Numbered from the stretch's first letter, positions 7,750-16,325 are shown. The stretch is 43,503 nucleotides of DNA from Bacteroidales bacterium (GCA_021740175.1 JAIPAH010000009.1:1-43503), one strand, 5' to 3'. Numbers and translations are program-made. The notes: generated by a model not told the origin, from the letters alone.

Positions 7750-8041
7750 ATAGAATTCGTTTTGAAGAATCAATTGATTGTCGTAAATAAGGGTTTTTGA
7801 TCGCTTTGTTTTCCAATAAATCAACTTGTCGCCTAAATATCTTTTCGAGTGCTTGTTTCAGGCTGAAATAATTGTCTGCATATTTCTGCAAGCCTATGTT
7901 GGAAAAGTCTACCAGAAAGTCAATATCGCTATTTTTGTCGTATTTATCAGTTAAAATCGAGCCAAACACAGCTAACTGCGAAACATGATGCTGTTCGCAC
8001 AATTTACGGACTTTTTCTATATTTTGCTCAATTATGCTCAT
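7739..8041 (-). CDS. mntA: MntA-type minimal nucleotidyltransferase antitoxin
   Basis: 100 aa from the ATG at 8041 (a longer frame to 8077 adds unlikely residues). The signature LAVFGSILTDKYDKNSDIDFLVDF gives the GSX10DXD motif of minimal nucleotidyltransferases. MntA proteins transfer AMP to a tyrosine of the HepT toxin and neutralise it (type VII toxin-antitoxin). The downstream hepT overlaps by 11 nt but is deleted internally, so this antitoxin now lacks a working partner here. It is the first gene in a cassette-like unit bounded by inverted ends at 7540 and 8105. Function by family is well supported; the gene appears intact. Confidence 0.85.
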   Translation of the reverse strand: MSIIEQNIEKVRKLCEQHHVSQLAVFGSILTDKYDKNSDIDFLVDFSNIGLQKYADNYFSLKQALEKIFRRQVDLLENKAIKNPYLRQSIDSSKRILYES

Positions 8042-8098
8042 ATTCCAAAAATACGATTTTTTTATGCATAAAATCAATAGATGCTTTCATCAGGTTGC

Positions 8099-8229
8099 AC
8101 TTAACGGATAGCGGCATGAACCGTTGGGAATGCGTACCGCATTCCTGTTCGCTGGTCAAAAAATATGATGCGGAGCAGAAACTTTATTTAAACCCCTAAA
8201 CCCCAGGGGTTTATTGCCGCATGTTGTAG
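8099..8229. repeat. attC-like junction between the hepT-mntA and zeta units
   Basis: From ACTTAAC (8099-8105, a perfect RYYYAAC) to GTTGTAG (8223-8229) with 117 nt between. Next to the boxes GCGGCA (8111-8116) pairs with TGCCGC (8215-8220). Inside are two further hairpins: GGAATGCG/CGCATTCC (8127-8145, perfect) and AAACCCC/GGGGTTT (8198-8212, perfect). Confidence 0.5.
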
Positions 8230-8235
8230 GTAGTG

Positions 8236-8394
8236 CTATTTTTGGTACTTCCTGGGATCTACATGGACAACTTTACCATTCTTAGATATGACTAAATTCT
8301 GATTTCTTTCAATCTTATGTTTAATCAATCTCGTATAAGATAATTCTAAACCCTGAATTATTTTTTCTCTTATTTTTACGCTATTTGTTGTCAT
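8236..8394 (-). CDS. Small partner protein of the zeta-like kinase (52 aa)
   Basis: An ATG at 8394 opens a 52-codon frame, MTTNSVKIREKIIQGLELSY, ending GKVVHVDPRKYQK at 8236. It overlaps the end of the zeta-like gene by 14 nt, the kind of coupling seen in two-gene toxin-antitoxin modules. Zeta-like P-loop proteins of this type often have a small neighbour thought to be an antidote, but usually upstream; this one is downstream. No known fold is recognised: it is basic, with an N-terminal amphipathic helix and a short beta-like C-terminus. Role as antitoxin is inferred from position only. Its end coincides with the inverted end of the cassette-like unit at 8223-8236. Confidence 0.55.
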   Translation of the reverse strand: MTTNSVKIREKIIQGLELSYTRLIKHKIERNQNLVISKNGKVVHVDPRKYQK

Positions 8395-8964
8395 ATGCTA
8401 TTTTTTTCATTAATCCAAAGGTACGATCATTTTCAATACGATAAATATCTTTATGGTTTCCTTCTGCTATTAATTCTAAATTTGGATTTGAATTATTAGT
8501 AATCATCCAATAATCGCAAACAGGTATATATAAATCAAATAAATTTTTAATCCCTGCAAAATATCGCCGTCTAATAACTTTTTCAGGAATGTCATGACCT
8601 CCTTCTTCTACACGTGCTTTAACTCTTTCAATCGCCAAATCAACTGAATCTAAAAATAAAAAGAGCAAGGTTATTTCATACTCATTATCTTTTGCTTTTT
8701 CTATTGTTTTTATGTGGCTTTTAGTTGATAATGTGTTGTTTCAAATGCGAAATCATGTTTCTTGTTTATAAAATCGTTTATTCTTCTCAGCATTATTCGA
8801 CCAGCTTCAATTGCTACTTTATCCGGATTAAAAGGTGAAAGACCTCTGGCTATTTCATCAGCATTTATAAATTCCTCACAATTCAACATTTCCGGTAATA
8901 CGGTATATGAAGCAGTTGTTTTACCTGAACCATTACAACCGGCTATAATGTATAAATTTGGCAT
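8381..8964 (-). pseudogene. Zeta-toxin-like P-loop kinase, frameshifted
   Basis: From the ATG at 8964 the protein reads MPNLYIIAGCNGSGKTTASY, a Walker A motif, then INADEIARGLSPFNPDKVAIE and FAFETT, all typical of the zeta-toxin/COG4185 family of predicted small-molecule kinases. At 8732-8737 two extra bases (ACACA where ACA is expected) shift the frame. The remaining part LSTKSHIKTIEKAKDNEYE, LLFLFLDSVDLAIERVKARV and GHDIPEKVIRRRYFAG continues in another frame to the stop at 8381. Family members phosphorylate UDP-sugars or NAD; the reaction of this branch is unknown. It is broken as sequenced, though a dinucleotide slip could also be a recent change or an assembly error. Confidence 0.8.
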
Positions 8965-9030
8965 TATTTTTCGCCAAAGATAAATTCTTTTCATTACACT
9001 TCAATGATCGCTACGCTCTTATAGCATTAC

Positions 9031-9163
9031 CTACAACGGAAAGCTATATGCGCCGTGCGGGGTTTACGGAGACGCGTTCTCATCCTCCGTTACAAATACC
9101 AGCTAAAGCCGACAACCAAAAACGCTGGAAGCCCGCCCGAATGGTGCATACAGCATGTTACCA
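9031..9163. repeat. attC-like junction between the zeta and TPR units
   Basis: CTACAAC (9031-9037) and GTTACCA (9157-9163) enclose 119 nt. Just inside, GCTATATGCGCC (9043-9054) pairs with GGTGCATACAGC (9143-9154) with two G.T-compatible mismatches. Spacers are GGAAA on the AAC side and AT on the GTT side. Confidence 0.55.
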
Positions 9164-9168
9164 GCAAG

Positions 9169-10464
9169 TTAATTCTTTAATTTTTCCAATTCATTCAAAT
9201 AATAATTCTCTTTTTCCTGCTTAAAACCAATGCCGATATATATTTTATATCTATGTATCAATTCATCCAATTTTTTTGACTTATCCTGATTTTTATAATG
9301 CTCGGCTAGTTTAAGAAATGCCCTTGAATAACCATAAGTAGCAATTCCAGAAATTCTTGGGATATCCGTTTCTTTTATGGTTGAATAATCTTTGATACGG
9401 TCTTTTTTTATCAATTGTTGGATTTTATTGTAGTTATGAGAATATTCAGTATTCTTTGTTTTAAATGGTAGCACTTTGGATACAAACCCACAATCCCTGA
9501 AAAATTTATCTAATCCCGCATAAATAAATGAGTCTTTAAAATTTGAAAAATAGATGGGACGCTTGTTGTAGTTATCTTCTACAATTTGCAAAATCATTGC
9601 ACGACGCACAGATAAGTATACTCGTTTTTTAATTTTTTCATTTTCGATTTTTTTGTGCTTTCTGTTTGATTGTAAATCAGGAGCTACAGTCCATTTCATA
9701 TTAAAATCTCCCTGCAAATCGTATCTTTTTCTTATTTGCTGAGATAAAGGAATATTAACTGTTGTTGTATCCCATTTAAAGTTATGGATTCTCATAATTT
9801 GTTTATCAGTAAGGTTAATTGTTAAATCACGAACTCCGCCTTCAAGTCCATTTTTTAAAAATTTAACATACCACGGTCGATTTGTATAAAAAGTTGAGAG
9901 AACTGTAATATCCGTTCTAACATTTTCATGCAATTGAAGATAGGAACAAACATCGTGGTCAGGGTTCCCTACGGTAAATAAAATAGCATTCTTATCACAT
10001 GAGTTCAGCATATTTCTGCCAAATTCAAGCAACCATTCCGGATAGGCTCCTTTTTCATAAGCGCGGCGATAAAAATATTTTAAGCTATCAAGTTCGTAAT
10101 CTTGCAAGGAATTAAATGCATTGGCACTACATTCTGCTCCATAGAAATATTTTGCATTACCATGGTTAGGGTCTAACTCTATTGCTTTATCCAGATATTG
10201 GAAAATTTTTTGGGAATGGGAGAAATCATAGCCAGCTAATGGTCGACTGTCATAAGCTCTGTAGTGATTGAAAAATCCTAAATAATAATAAATTTCAGCA
10301 TCTTTCGGATGCTCCTTTTTTGCTTTTTCCATAAGTTCGATTGCCTTATTATAATGTTCCTTTTTAAATTCACTCATTGCCTTTTCTTTCATACTTTTTT
10401 CCTGAGCTGTTAAGTTTGAAGAAAGGATGATTAGTACACTTAATAATTTAATTACTTTTTTCAT
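9169..10464 (-). CDS. Secreted TPR protein with a DUF2723-like C-terminal half
   Basis: 431 aa. It starts with a signal peptide (MKKVIKLLSVLIILSSNLTA, cleavage likely before QEK). Residues ~25-125 form two or three TPR units (EHYNKAIELMEKAKKEHPKD and LDKAIELDPNHGNAKYFYGA). The second half has AILFTVGNPDHDVCSYLQL and VRTDITVLSTFYTNRPWYVK, which recall the soluble tail of Bacteroidota DUF2723 membrane proteins (GDNDTFPLWYLQ and RTDVRVVNLSLLNTDWY). It also has RPIYFSNFKDSFIYAGLDKF. It probably works in the periplasm; no catalytic residues can be named. It is the only gene of its cassette-like unit (9157-10498), with AT-rich composition like its neighbours. Confidence 0.7.
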   Translation of the reverse strand: MKKVIKLLSVLIILSSNLTAQEKSMKEKAMSEFKKEHYNKAIELMEKAKKEHPKDAEIYYYLGFFNHYRAYDSRPLAGYDFSHSQKIFQYLDKAIELDPNHGNAKYFYGAECSANAFNSLQDYELDSLKYFYRRAYEKGAYPEWLLEFGRNMLNSCDKNAILFTVGNPDHDVCSYLQLHENVRTDITVLSTFYTNRPWYVKFLKNGLEGGVRDLTINLTDKQIMRIHNFKWDTTTVNIPLSQQIRKRYDLQGDFNMKWTVAPDLQSNRKHKKIENEKIKKRVYLSVRRAMILQIVEDNYNKRPIYFSNFKDSFIYAGLDKFFRDCGFVSKVLPFKTKNTEYSHNYNKIQQLIKKDRIKDYSTIKETDIPRISGIATYGYSRAFLKLAEHYKNQDKSKKLDELIHRYKIYIGIGFKQEKENYYLNELEKLKN

Positions 10465-10491
10465 AGTTGCTACTCTTTTATGTTTATTGCT

Positions 10492-10622
10492 GGTTAACGG
10501 TCAAGTATAAGCGTAGTGCGGATTTTGAAGGGCCTCACTTTCCTTATACCGCAAGGTTTCTTATAGGCAAAAGTGCTTAATTTTAACCGTTAAGCCCGCA
10601 TTACGCTTATACAATGTTGTGG
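10492..10622. repeat. attC-like junction between the TPR and Avs-like units
   Basis: GGTTAAC (10492-10498) and GTTGTGG (10616-10622) enclose 117 nt. A 17-nt arm GTATAAGCGTAGTGCGG (10505-10521) pairs with CCGCATTACGCTTATAC (10596-10612) with one mismatch. Spacers are GGTCAA on the AAC side and AAT on the GTT side, the same asymmetry as at 9031-9163. Confidence 0.6.
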
Positions 10623-10633
10623 GTATGTGCTTT

Positions 10634-12441
10634 TTAGTTATTAAGGCTTTTATATGTTATTACATTTTCTCGAAATAAATATGCTTCTGAAGAGCCTAAG
10701 TCAACCATTCGATTTAATATCCAAACATAATCGTCTATAAGAGCTTTGTCATTTTTGATTTTTGAAATGTGGTTATAGAAAAGTCGTTTTATCATTCTTT
10801 CAGATGAAACAGTTGTCAAAGCCAAAGATGCATTAGAATCTGACATCAACACCTCTGTTAGCCAATTTATACCATCAGGTAAAAATTCCTTGCCTCCAAT
10901 TGTTGAAAACACATTTATTACTGATGAAACTTTGCTTTTTCCTTTTTCAAGAAACAATTTTTTATAAAACTCTTTTTTCCCATTCAAAACATTCCAGTCA
11001 TTTTCATTGGGGTTACCTTGATAGTCCCAAAGTAAATATCTAATGTCTAAGAGAAGTTTTTGGATTAGTGGATGGCTATTATTTGCTGGAATTAAATTGA
11101 AAAGAACCTCCCAAAGATTCCAAAAGTTCGTCTGTTGTTGTAAGTATTTTGTTTGGTCAATTTTTGAATTCCCGTTGTCATAAAGCTTTAACACAAAATA
11201 ATCTAAAGTGGTGTTAACAAAATCAAGTAAGTCATTCCTGCCAAATCTTTGTCCTTGTGTTGAGCTTGATAATGAATTAACCAATTTGGTTAGAATAGAC
11301 TTTGAATAATCAAAATCTCCGTCCAATAATAGATTAGCAAGATATTGCTCAATATTAGAGATTGATTCGTGATGAAGATGTCGAGCTTTTCTGCTTTTGT
11401 TAAAAGAATAATCTTCTTCTTTCGTTAAATCATCCAGGATAATCGGTAATAAGTGAGTCACAAAATTTGAAAAATCCTTGTCATTAGTGTCAAAAGGTGT
11501 AATTACAAATGCTCTTGCAAGCAAATATCCCTCACACTTTTCTAAACTAATTTCTGAAAGCTCTAACTTTAAGTTTTCATCTGATGAAATTTCTTGAACA
11601 AACTTTTTTTCGTCTTCCTGAACTTTTTTTAAGCTTTCTTCATCTTTGTATCCATAAAAATTTGGGTTGGACTTTTTGTAATTAGAATATTTGATAACCC
11701 CAAGCCAAACTCTTTTTGCTTCTTCAGGATATTTATTAAAAAAAAATTCTCTAACATATTGGTTTATTTTATCAATTTCGTGGTTGTGAAACGGGGCAGA
11801 TAGCATATAAATCATCGTTGCTATTATTTCGTTTTTATCTTCATTATATTCTGCGTTTTGCATCAATAAATGAAAAGAAGATAAAGCAACATTTTTTTCC
11901 AACAGGTTATAACTTCTATTTAATTCAAAATTCTGCAAGATTTCATCTTGCAGAATAGCATTGATAGATTGAAATATCGTTTTTAAACACCATTTTCTTT
12001 GCTCTTCGGAAACAGAACTGGAAAATTCATTTAAACCAAGAACAGCAAGCGTAACAGGTTTACTCAATAACATGTCTAAATTTTCAAAATTAGAATAATA
12101 CTTGTAGCACTCAGTCCATTTCTCATAACTAATCGGCTCTTTTTTCTCATATGCCTTTGAAATTATATTTGAATATGTTGCTGATGTTTCTTGTGCTTCA
12201 AAATAATCATTGTTAGAGTCTATATATTCAGCAACATCTTCTTCATACTGAGGTTGAACAATAAATCCACCAATATTTTCATCATATAGTTTAACTTCCC
12301 AATTTCTTATGTCAATCTCATTCAGTAGCTTTTTAAACCTTACATCATCATCCTTGACTTTTGCTTGAAGTTTATCAAAGAGATTATGAATTTGCTGATT
12401 AAGTTTTCGTATATTGAGTTGATAGTTAACAATAAAATCAC
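10634..12441 (-). CDS. Avs-like STAND NTPase, C-terminal helical part (after a frameshift)
   Basis: This frame is open from the stop of the upstream part (12442) to 10634, about 602 codons. The first ATG lies only at 12073 (479 aa), but the 123 codons before it are fully coding-like (SDFIVNYQLNIRKLNQQIHN and onward) and continue the upstream protein directly. One extra T at 12442-12446 would join both into one protein of about 1,690 aa. The sequence is alpha-helical, with no catalytic motif seen, fitting the C-terminal sensor region of antiviral STAND proteins, which recognises phage proteins. It ends just before the attC-like junction. Whether the two parts are made separately, or the gene is dead, cannot be told. 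Confidence 0.7.
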
Positions 12442-15400
12442 TTAATCCTCTTGTATATTTTTTCTATGTGGAAGTTGATTTGATTTCCAACGCTCTTTTT
12501 GTGCAAATGGAATATGATTATCCATTGGAGAGAGCGATGAATGTTCTTGAAATGCTCGACTTAAATCCCACTCATAAAATTCATGTACAGATAAGAGTGG
12601 CAACATCGCTTCTTCAACTTCTTCGGGATAAGCAATAGCAACGCTTGTTAACACCGCTAATGGAGCAACATTATTGCTGTTTTTTAACACATATTCAAAT
12701 ATAAACTTTAATATTTTTTTACTTACATCGGTTTTTATTTCGGCTGTTTCTAAAAGAAACTTCTCAAAGCTCATCAGCAATGATTCCAATGCATAGTTTG
12801 TAACACTTAAGCCTCTATATGCCCCCCATAACTCCCAGGCCGCCCATTTTTCTTCAACAGTTCCGTCATTAAGTTCGACTTCTATTTGAGAAATATTGTG
12901 TTTGTATTTGCAAGAGGCATTTACATAAAATTCCACCGAGTAGTTTATAAAATCGATGATGAATTTCATCCCAATCATGGGATGAACCCACAATAGATTA
13001 TAAAAAGGCGTTTTGTATATACCAGAAGGAAAGAAAGAATATTTATTTTTAATTCCCCAACATTCCTCATCACTTAAAGAATGACTTGCTAATATGCCAA
13101 ATCTATCTGTAGAAAAATCTTCCTTTTTTGGCGGAATGTATTTCCAGTATTTCCAAGCCGTGTCAACAATAAGTTCTGGTAATTCTTTTACCAATCGTTG
13201 ATTTCCTATACCTGAAAGACAACTTTCAATTACATTTTTATAAAATGAATTTAATTTCCACGACTTTCGATCTTCTTTATGGGCAAATGCTCTTGCTACA
13301 AGTTGTTTGATTTCTTCTTTTGAAATTTCCGCCAAGTCAAACAATATTATAATCAAATCAGATTCCTTGTATTTGGCATTTCTTTTCTGCCAAAACTCTT
13401 TTTCATCTTCAATCTCTTCCAAGTAATGAAGCACAATAGATTTTACCGCTTCTAATTCTATATAATCAATTTGGTTGTATTGAAACAGTAATCGGTAATA
13501 CCAATCAGAAAGAAAATTTAGAATTGATAGTTTGATGTTACCTAATTGAGTAATGTGCTTTTGTATAAAAAACAATACTTCTTTCCAACCTGAGCCTATT
13601 GGCAAAAGCAAATTACTTTTGATGGTTTTGGGGTCGCTTTCTTTGCAACAAGTTTTTATAATGTGTAAACATCTATTGAAGAAATTAGCATCGTCAGAAA
13701 GAAGCTCATTTTCAAAATTGACAAAAAATGAATTACTATTTTCAGATTTAAAGACGGCAACCAGCAATTCATCCACCCAATATTTTTCAATCGTTTGGTC
13801 GGCAATAGTTGCCTTAATCAATTCATTAATTTTACTGATGTTATCAATTAAATAATCTTCCACCCAAAGACGAAATGCCCGCCTGATAGCTGGCTCATTT
13901 CCTAAATTACGGAACAAATCTTTTGGCTTTGGATATTCTTCAAATTTTGAAGAAATATATTTTACCAATGCCCAATCTTCTAAAATGTCATGAGTAGGGG
14001 AATATTTTCTATTGTTGTTTTCTTGAAATACTATTTCGTCATTTTCTAAACAAGCTATTGCTTCCGCATCAGATTTATCAGGCTTGGTAAAGAGTGTCAT
14101 TTCTTTAGCTCTCTTTATAGCAATCTCCTTGAACGCTTCTTCACGTTTAATTGGAAGTCCATTTTTTGTATTTGTTGAATCTACAACCAATGAATTCCAT
14201 AGCTTATCTTTAAATTCTGTTAATGAAACATTAGCATAATCATCGTTTGTTTTATTAATCGATAAGATTGAAAAGTCAAGGTATTTTGGACTTTGAAGCA
14301 AGTTTTTGACTTTGTCGTTTTTTAGAACACTATTTAACTGCGGAAATTTTTCAACTACAAGTTTTAATTCTTCTTCATTAAGTGTTGGAATGTTAATTAT
14401 ACTTGTGTTGTCTTTATCAATACCAAATTTTAATGTAAGTAAGTCAATTGCATATTTCCGTGATGAAGCAATAATTTTGATTTCGGGGTGTTCTTTAAGC
14501 AACGTCAATAATTGTTTAAAAGCACATTCGGGGTTAGCTTCTAACAATTTTTCCAAACTATCAATGAAAATGATTTTTTCGGGAATGAGAGAGATACAAG
14601 AAAAAATATCTTCTATAGTTTCGTTTACTCCTTGGCTTGAAAAAACATTTGCAATCGTTGATTCATTGAATTGGTCTGCTCTGAAAACAAATACGCTTAC
14701 ATTTGGAAAATCATTTTGAAGAATTTCTTTGATTTCAGTAGATTTGCCAACACCGGGGTTTCCTGTTACAAGCGTAAATTGATTATGACTAAACGCCTTT
14801 AATATTTTTTCTCTTGTTTCAGTTCTGGTTAGTTTTAATTTATTTTCATCCTTTCCGATAAAAGTTTTTATTGGTCGTAAAACCTCTTTGCTGTCTGATT
14901 TAAGTTTTTCAACGGCTTTGAAGTATGGGTTTAATTGTGTGTTGTCAAAATGCTGAAAGAAATCTTTGTCCTTAATGCTTTCAAGTGTTGCGCTTCCTCC
15001 GTCTTTGTTAAGCGTGGCAACATAAGATAAAACCTTATCCCAAATTTCTTTTTCGGTTTTAGTTGAATTTTTGCTTTTACTTAGTTTTATCAGGTTGAGA
15101 AAATAAGTTTTATCAACGCTTCCTTCATTTAAAAAATCATATTCAAGAACATCAACACATTTCAAAAACCTCCATAATTCCTCATCTGTCAAATCTGTAT
15201 TGTTGTTTGCCTCTTTTAAGACCGCGCGAAAAACATTTAATTGGTCTTTTTTACCTTTAATTCTATTTACTTCCGAAATAAAATCTGTTTCTGTTGAGTG
15301 ATTTATCGCCCAATTAAAAAGTGATTTTAAATGATTTCTTTCATTTTTCGTTAATCCATTTTTAACTACTATAAGTTTATCTTTTGTTTTATCAAAAATT

Positions 15401-15714
15401 GAAGTATTGTTATAATCTTCCCAAAAAGCGTTAATGACTTCTTTGAACTTTTCATTTTCAGAGGTAAATGAAATGTCATGTTTTACCTGAACCAATAATC
15501 GATGTTCTCCACTTGTTGATTTTGCAGTAGCCATAAAATCATCAGTTTTATAGCCTCTGTTGGCTACTTGCATAGCAACTTCAGAAAGCTCACCTGAAGG
15601 TATACAAGGAACATTACCACGAATGATAAGCGTTGTCATAAATGCGGTTTGAACGAGTTGTTCGAAGTTAGTTCCTCCGCCTCCTTTTTGAAATACGCTT
15701 CCCTTGTCTGACAT
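12442..15714 (-). CDS. Avs-like STAND NTPase with N-terminal Mrr-like nuclease domain
   Basis: 1,090 aa. Residues ~15-110 look like a Mrr-type PD-(D/E)XK nuclease: a helix (TNFEQLVQTAF), then TDDF near residue 58 and LLVQVKHDISF with Q76-x-K78, the QXK variant. The STAND ATPase follows: Walker A GNPGVGKST (318-326), Walker B IIFIDS (381-386), IIASSRK (414-420) and the winged-helix region with YSPTHDILEDWALVKYI. The rest is helical repeats. Antiviral STAND (Avs) proteins bind a phage protein, oligomerise and activate the nuclease to stop infection. A stop at 12442 results from a frameshift; the protein continues in the next frame. It is the largest unit of the cassette-like array (10616-15778). 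The subfamily (Avs4-like or a relative) is not certain. Confidence 0.75.
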   Translation of the reverse strand: MSDKGSVFQKGGGGTNFEQLVQTAFMTTLIIRGNVPCIPSGELSEVAMQVANRGYKTDDFMATAKSTSGEHRLLVQVKHDISFTSENEKFKEVINAFWEDYNNTSIFDKTKDKLIVVKNGLTKNERNHLKSLFNWAINHSTETDFISEVNRIKGKKDQLNVFRAVLKEANNNTDLTDEELWRFLKCVDVLEYDFLNEGSVDKTYFLNLIKLSKSKNSTKTEKEIWDKVLSYVATLNKDGGSATLESIKDKDFFQHFDNTQLNPYFKAVEKLKSDSKEVLRPIKTFIGKDENKLKLTRTETREKILKAFSHNQFTLVTGNPGVGKSTEIKEILQNDFPNVSVFVFRADQFNESTIANVFSSQGVNETIEDIFSCISLIPEKIIFIDSLEKLLEANPECAFKQLLTLLKEHPEIKIIASSRKYAIDLLTLKFGIDKDNTSIINIPTLNEEELKLVVEKFPQLNSVLKNDKVKNLLQSPKYLDFSILSINKTNDDYANVSLTEFKDKLWNSLVVDSTNTKNGLPIKREEAFKEIAIKRAKEMTLFTKPDKSDAEAIACLENDEIVFQENNNRKYSPTHDILEDWALVKYISSKFEEYPKPKDLFRNLGNEPAIRRAFRLWVEDYLIDNISKINELIKATIADQTIEKYWVDELLVAVFKSENSNSFFVNFENELLSDDANFFNRCLHIIKTCCKESDPKTIKSNLLLPIGSGWKEVLFFIQKHITQLGNIKLSILNFLSDWYYRLLFQYNQIDYIELEAVKSIVLHYLEEIEDEKEFWQKRNAKYKESDLIIILFDLAEISKEEIKQLVARAFAHKEDRKSWKLNSFYKNVIESCLSGIGNQRLVKELPELIVDTAWKYWKYIPPKKEDFSTDRFGILASHSLSDEECWGIKNKYSFFPSGIYKTPFYNLLWVHPMIGMKFIIDFINYSVEFYVNASCKYKHNISQIEVELNDGTVEEKWAAWELWGAYRGLSVTNYALESLLMSFEKFLLETAEIKTDVSKKILKFIFEYVLKNSNNVAPLAVLTSVAIAYPEEVEEAMLPLLSVHEFYEWDLSRAFQEHSSLSPMDNHIPFAQKERWKSNQLPHRKNIQED

Positions 15715-16134
15715 ATTAAATTATTCTCTTAGTAGTTTCATTTTTATTATCCGAGTAGTTTTCAGCATTACCCACAACGCCTCTACATCCATAATCTTCC
15801 GTTTATTTCGCTATTATCTGGTTTGTTTATCGTTCTCTTTTGGAGCGATATCCTGGCTTTTCTATATCATATCATCAATTGGTTTTTTAAAATTATAAAA
15901 ATTTTTGAATTCCGGCAGCCATTTCACAAAAAAGTCCTATCTCCCCCAAGACCTTACACCTGCAGCCTTCCAGCAAGTCAGCGCAAACAGCTGGAAGGTC
16001 TAGCCACTAACCTGCCGGCTCTTAGCGAGGGCCAGAGGGGATGGCGAGAGATGACAGGTTTTCACGTAGATTGGAACCTAAGTTTACCACATCCTGCAAT
16101 TCTTTCAATTTTCATCTTAGACAAGGAACGAAAG

Positions 16135-16195
16135 AGCGATAGTACGAGAGTACGAGAGTACGAAAGGACGATGGTACAAGAGTACAAGAGTTCGA
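16135..16195. repeat. 8-bp tandem repeat (TACGAGAG family)
   Basis: About seven imperfect copies, changing from AGTACGAGAG to AGTACAAGAG along the array. Confidence 0.75.
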
Positions 16196-16209
16196 CACGC
16201 TAGTCTGCA

Positions 16210-16325
16210 TATAGAAACCGAAACCCGAAATCCGAAACCCGAAATCCGAAACCCGAAATCCGGAATCCGAAATCCGGAATCCGAAATTCGGAATCCGAAA
16301 CCCGAAACCCGAAACCCGAAACAAG
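16210..16325. repeat. 7-8-bp tandem repeat (ACCCGAA/ATCCGAA family)
   Basis: About 15 imperfect copies alternating between ACCCGAA and ATCCGGA or ATCCGAA. The same motif recurs in short form at 42093-42122. Confidence 0.8.

Larger units (their letters stand above)
7540..15778. mobile_element. Putative integron-type gene-cassette array (no integrase in window)
   Basis: Four consecutive units each begin with GTT and end with the inverted complement ending in AAC. (a) 7540-8105: GTTAAGTGCTGCCTG / CAGGTTGCACTTAAC around hepT-mntA. (b) 8223-9037: GTTGTAGGTAGTGC / GCATTACCTACAAC around the zeta locus. (c) 9157-10498: GTTACCAGC / GCTGGTTAAC around the TPR gene. (d) 10616-15778: GTTGTGGGTATGTGC / GCATTACCCACAAC around the Avs-like gene. 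Between units lie imperfect palindromes 117, 119 and 117 nt long. In integrons a cassette has exactly such matching ends (R' GTTRRRY, R'' RYYYAAC); unit (a) fits the consensus perfectly, the others only at GTT/AAC. All genes point the same way and end just before an attC-like site. Interpretation is inference; the repeats themselves are directly visible. Confidence 0.6.

Noticed and set aside
9031-9163. Classical attC with exact RYYYAAC/GTTRRRY boxes
   Set aside because: CTACAAC and GTTACCA do not fit the consensus, so I list it as attC-like only.
15823-16203. 126-codon plus-strand open frame
   Set aside because: Covers a hairpin and the repeat region; no recognisable domain and no start signals.
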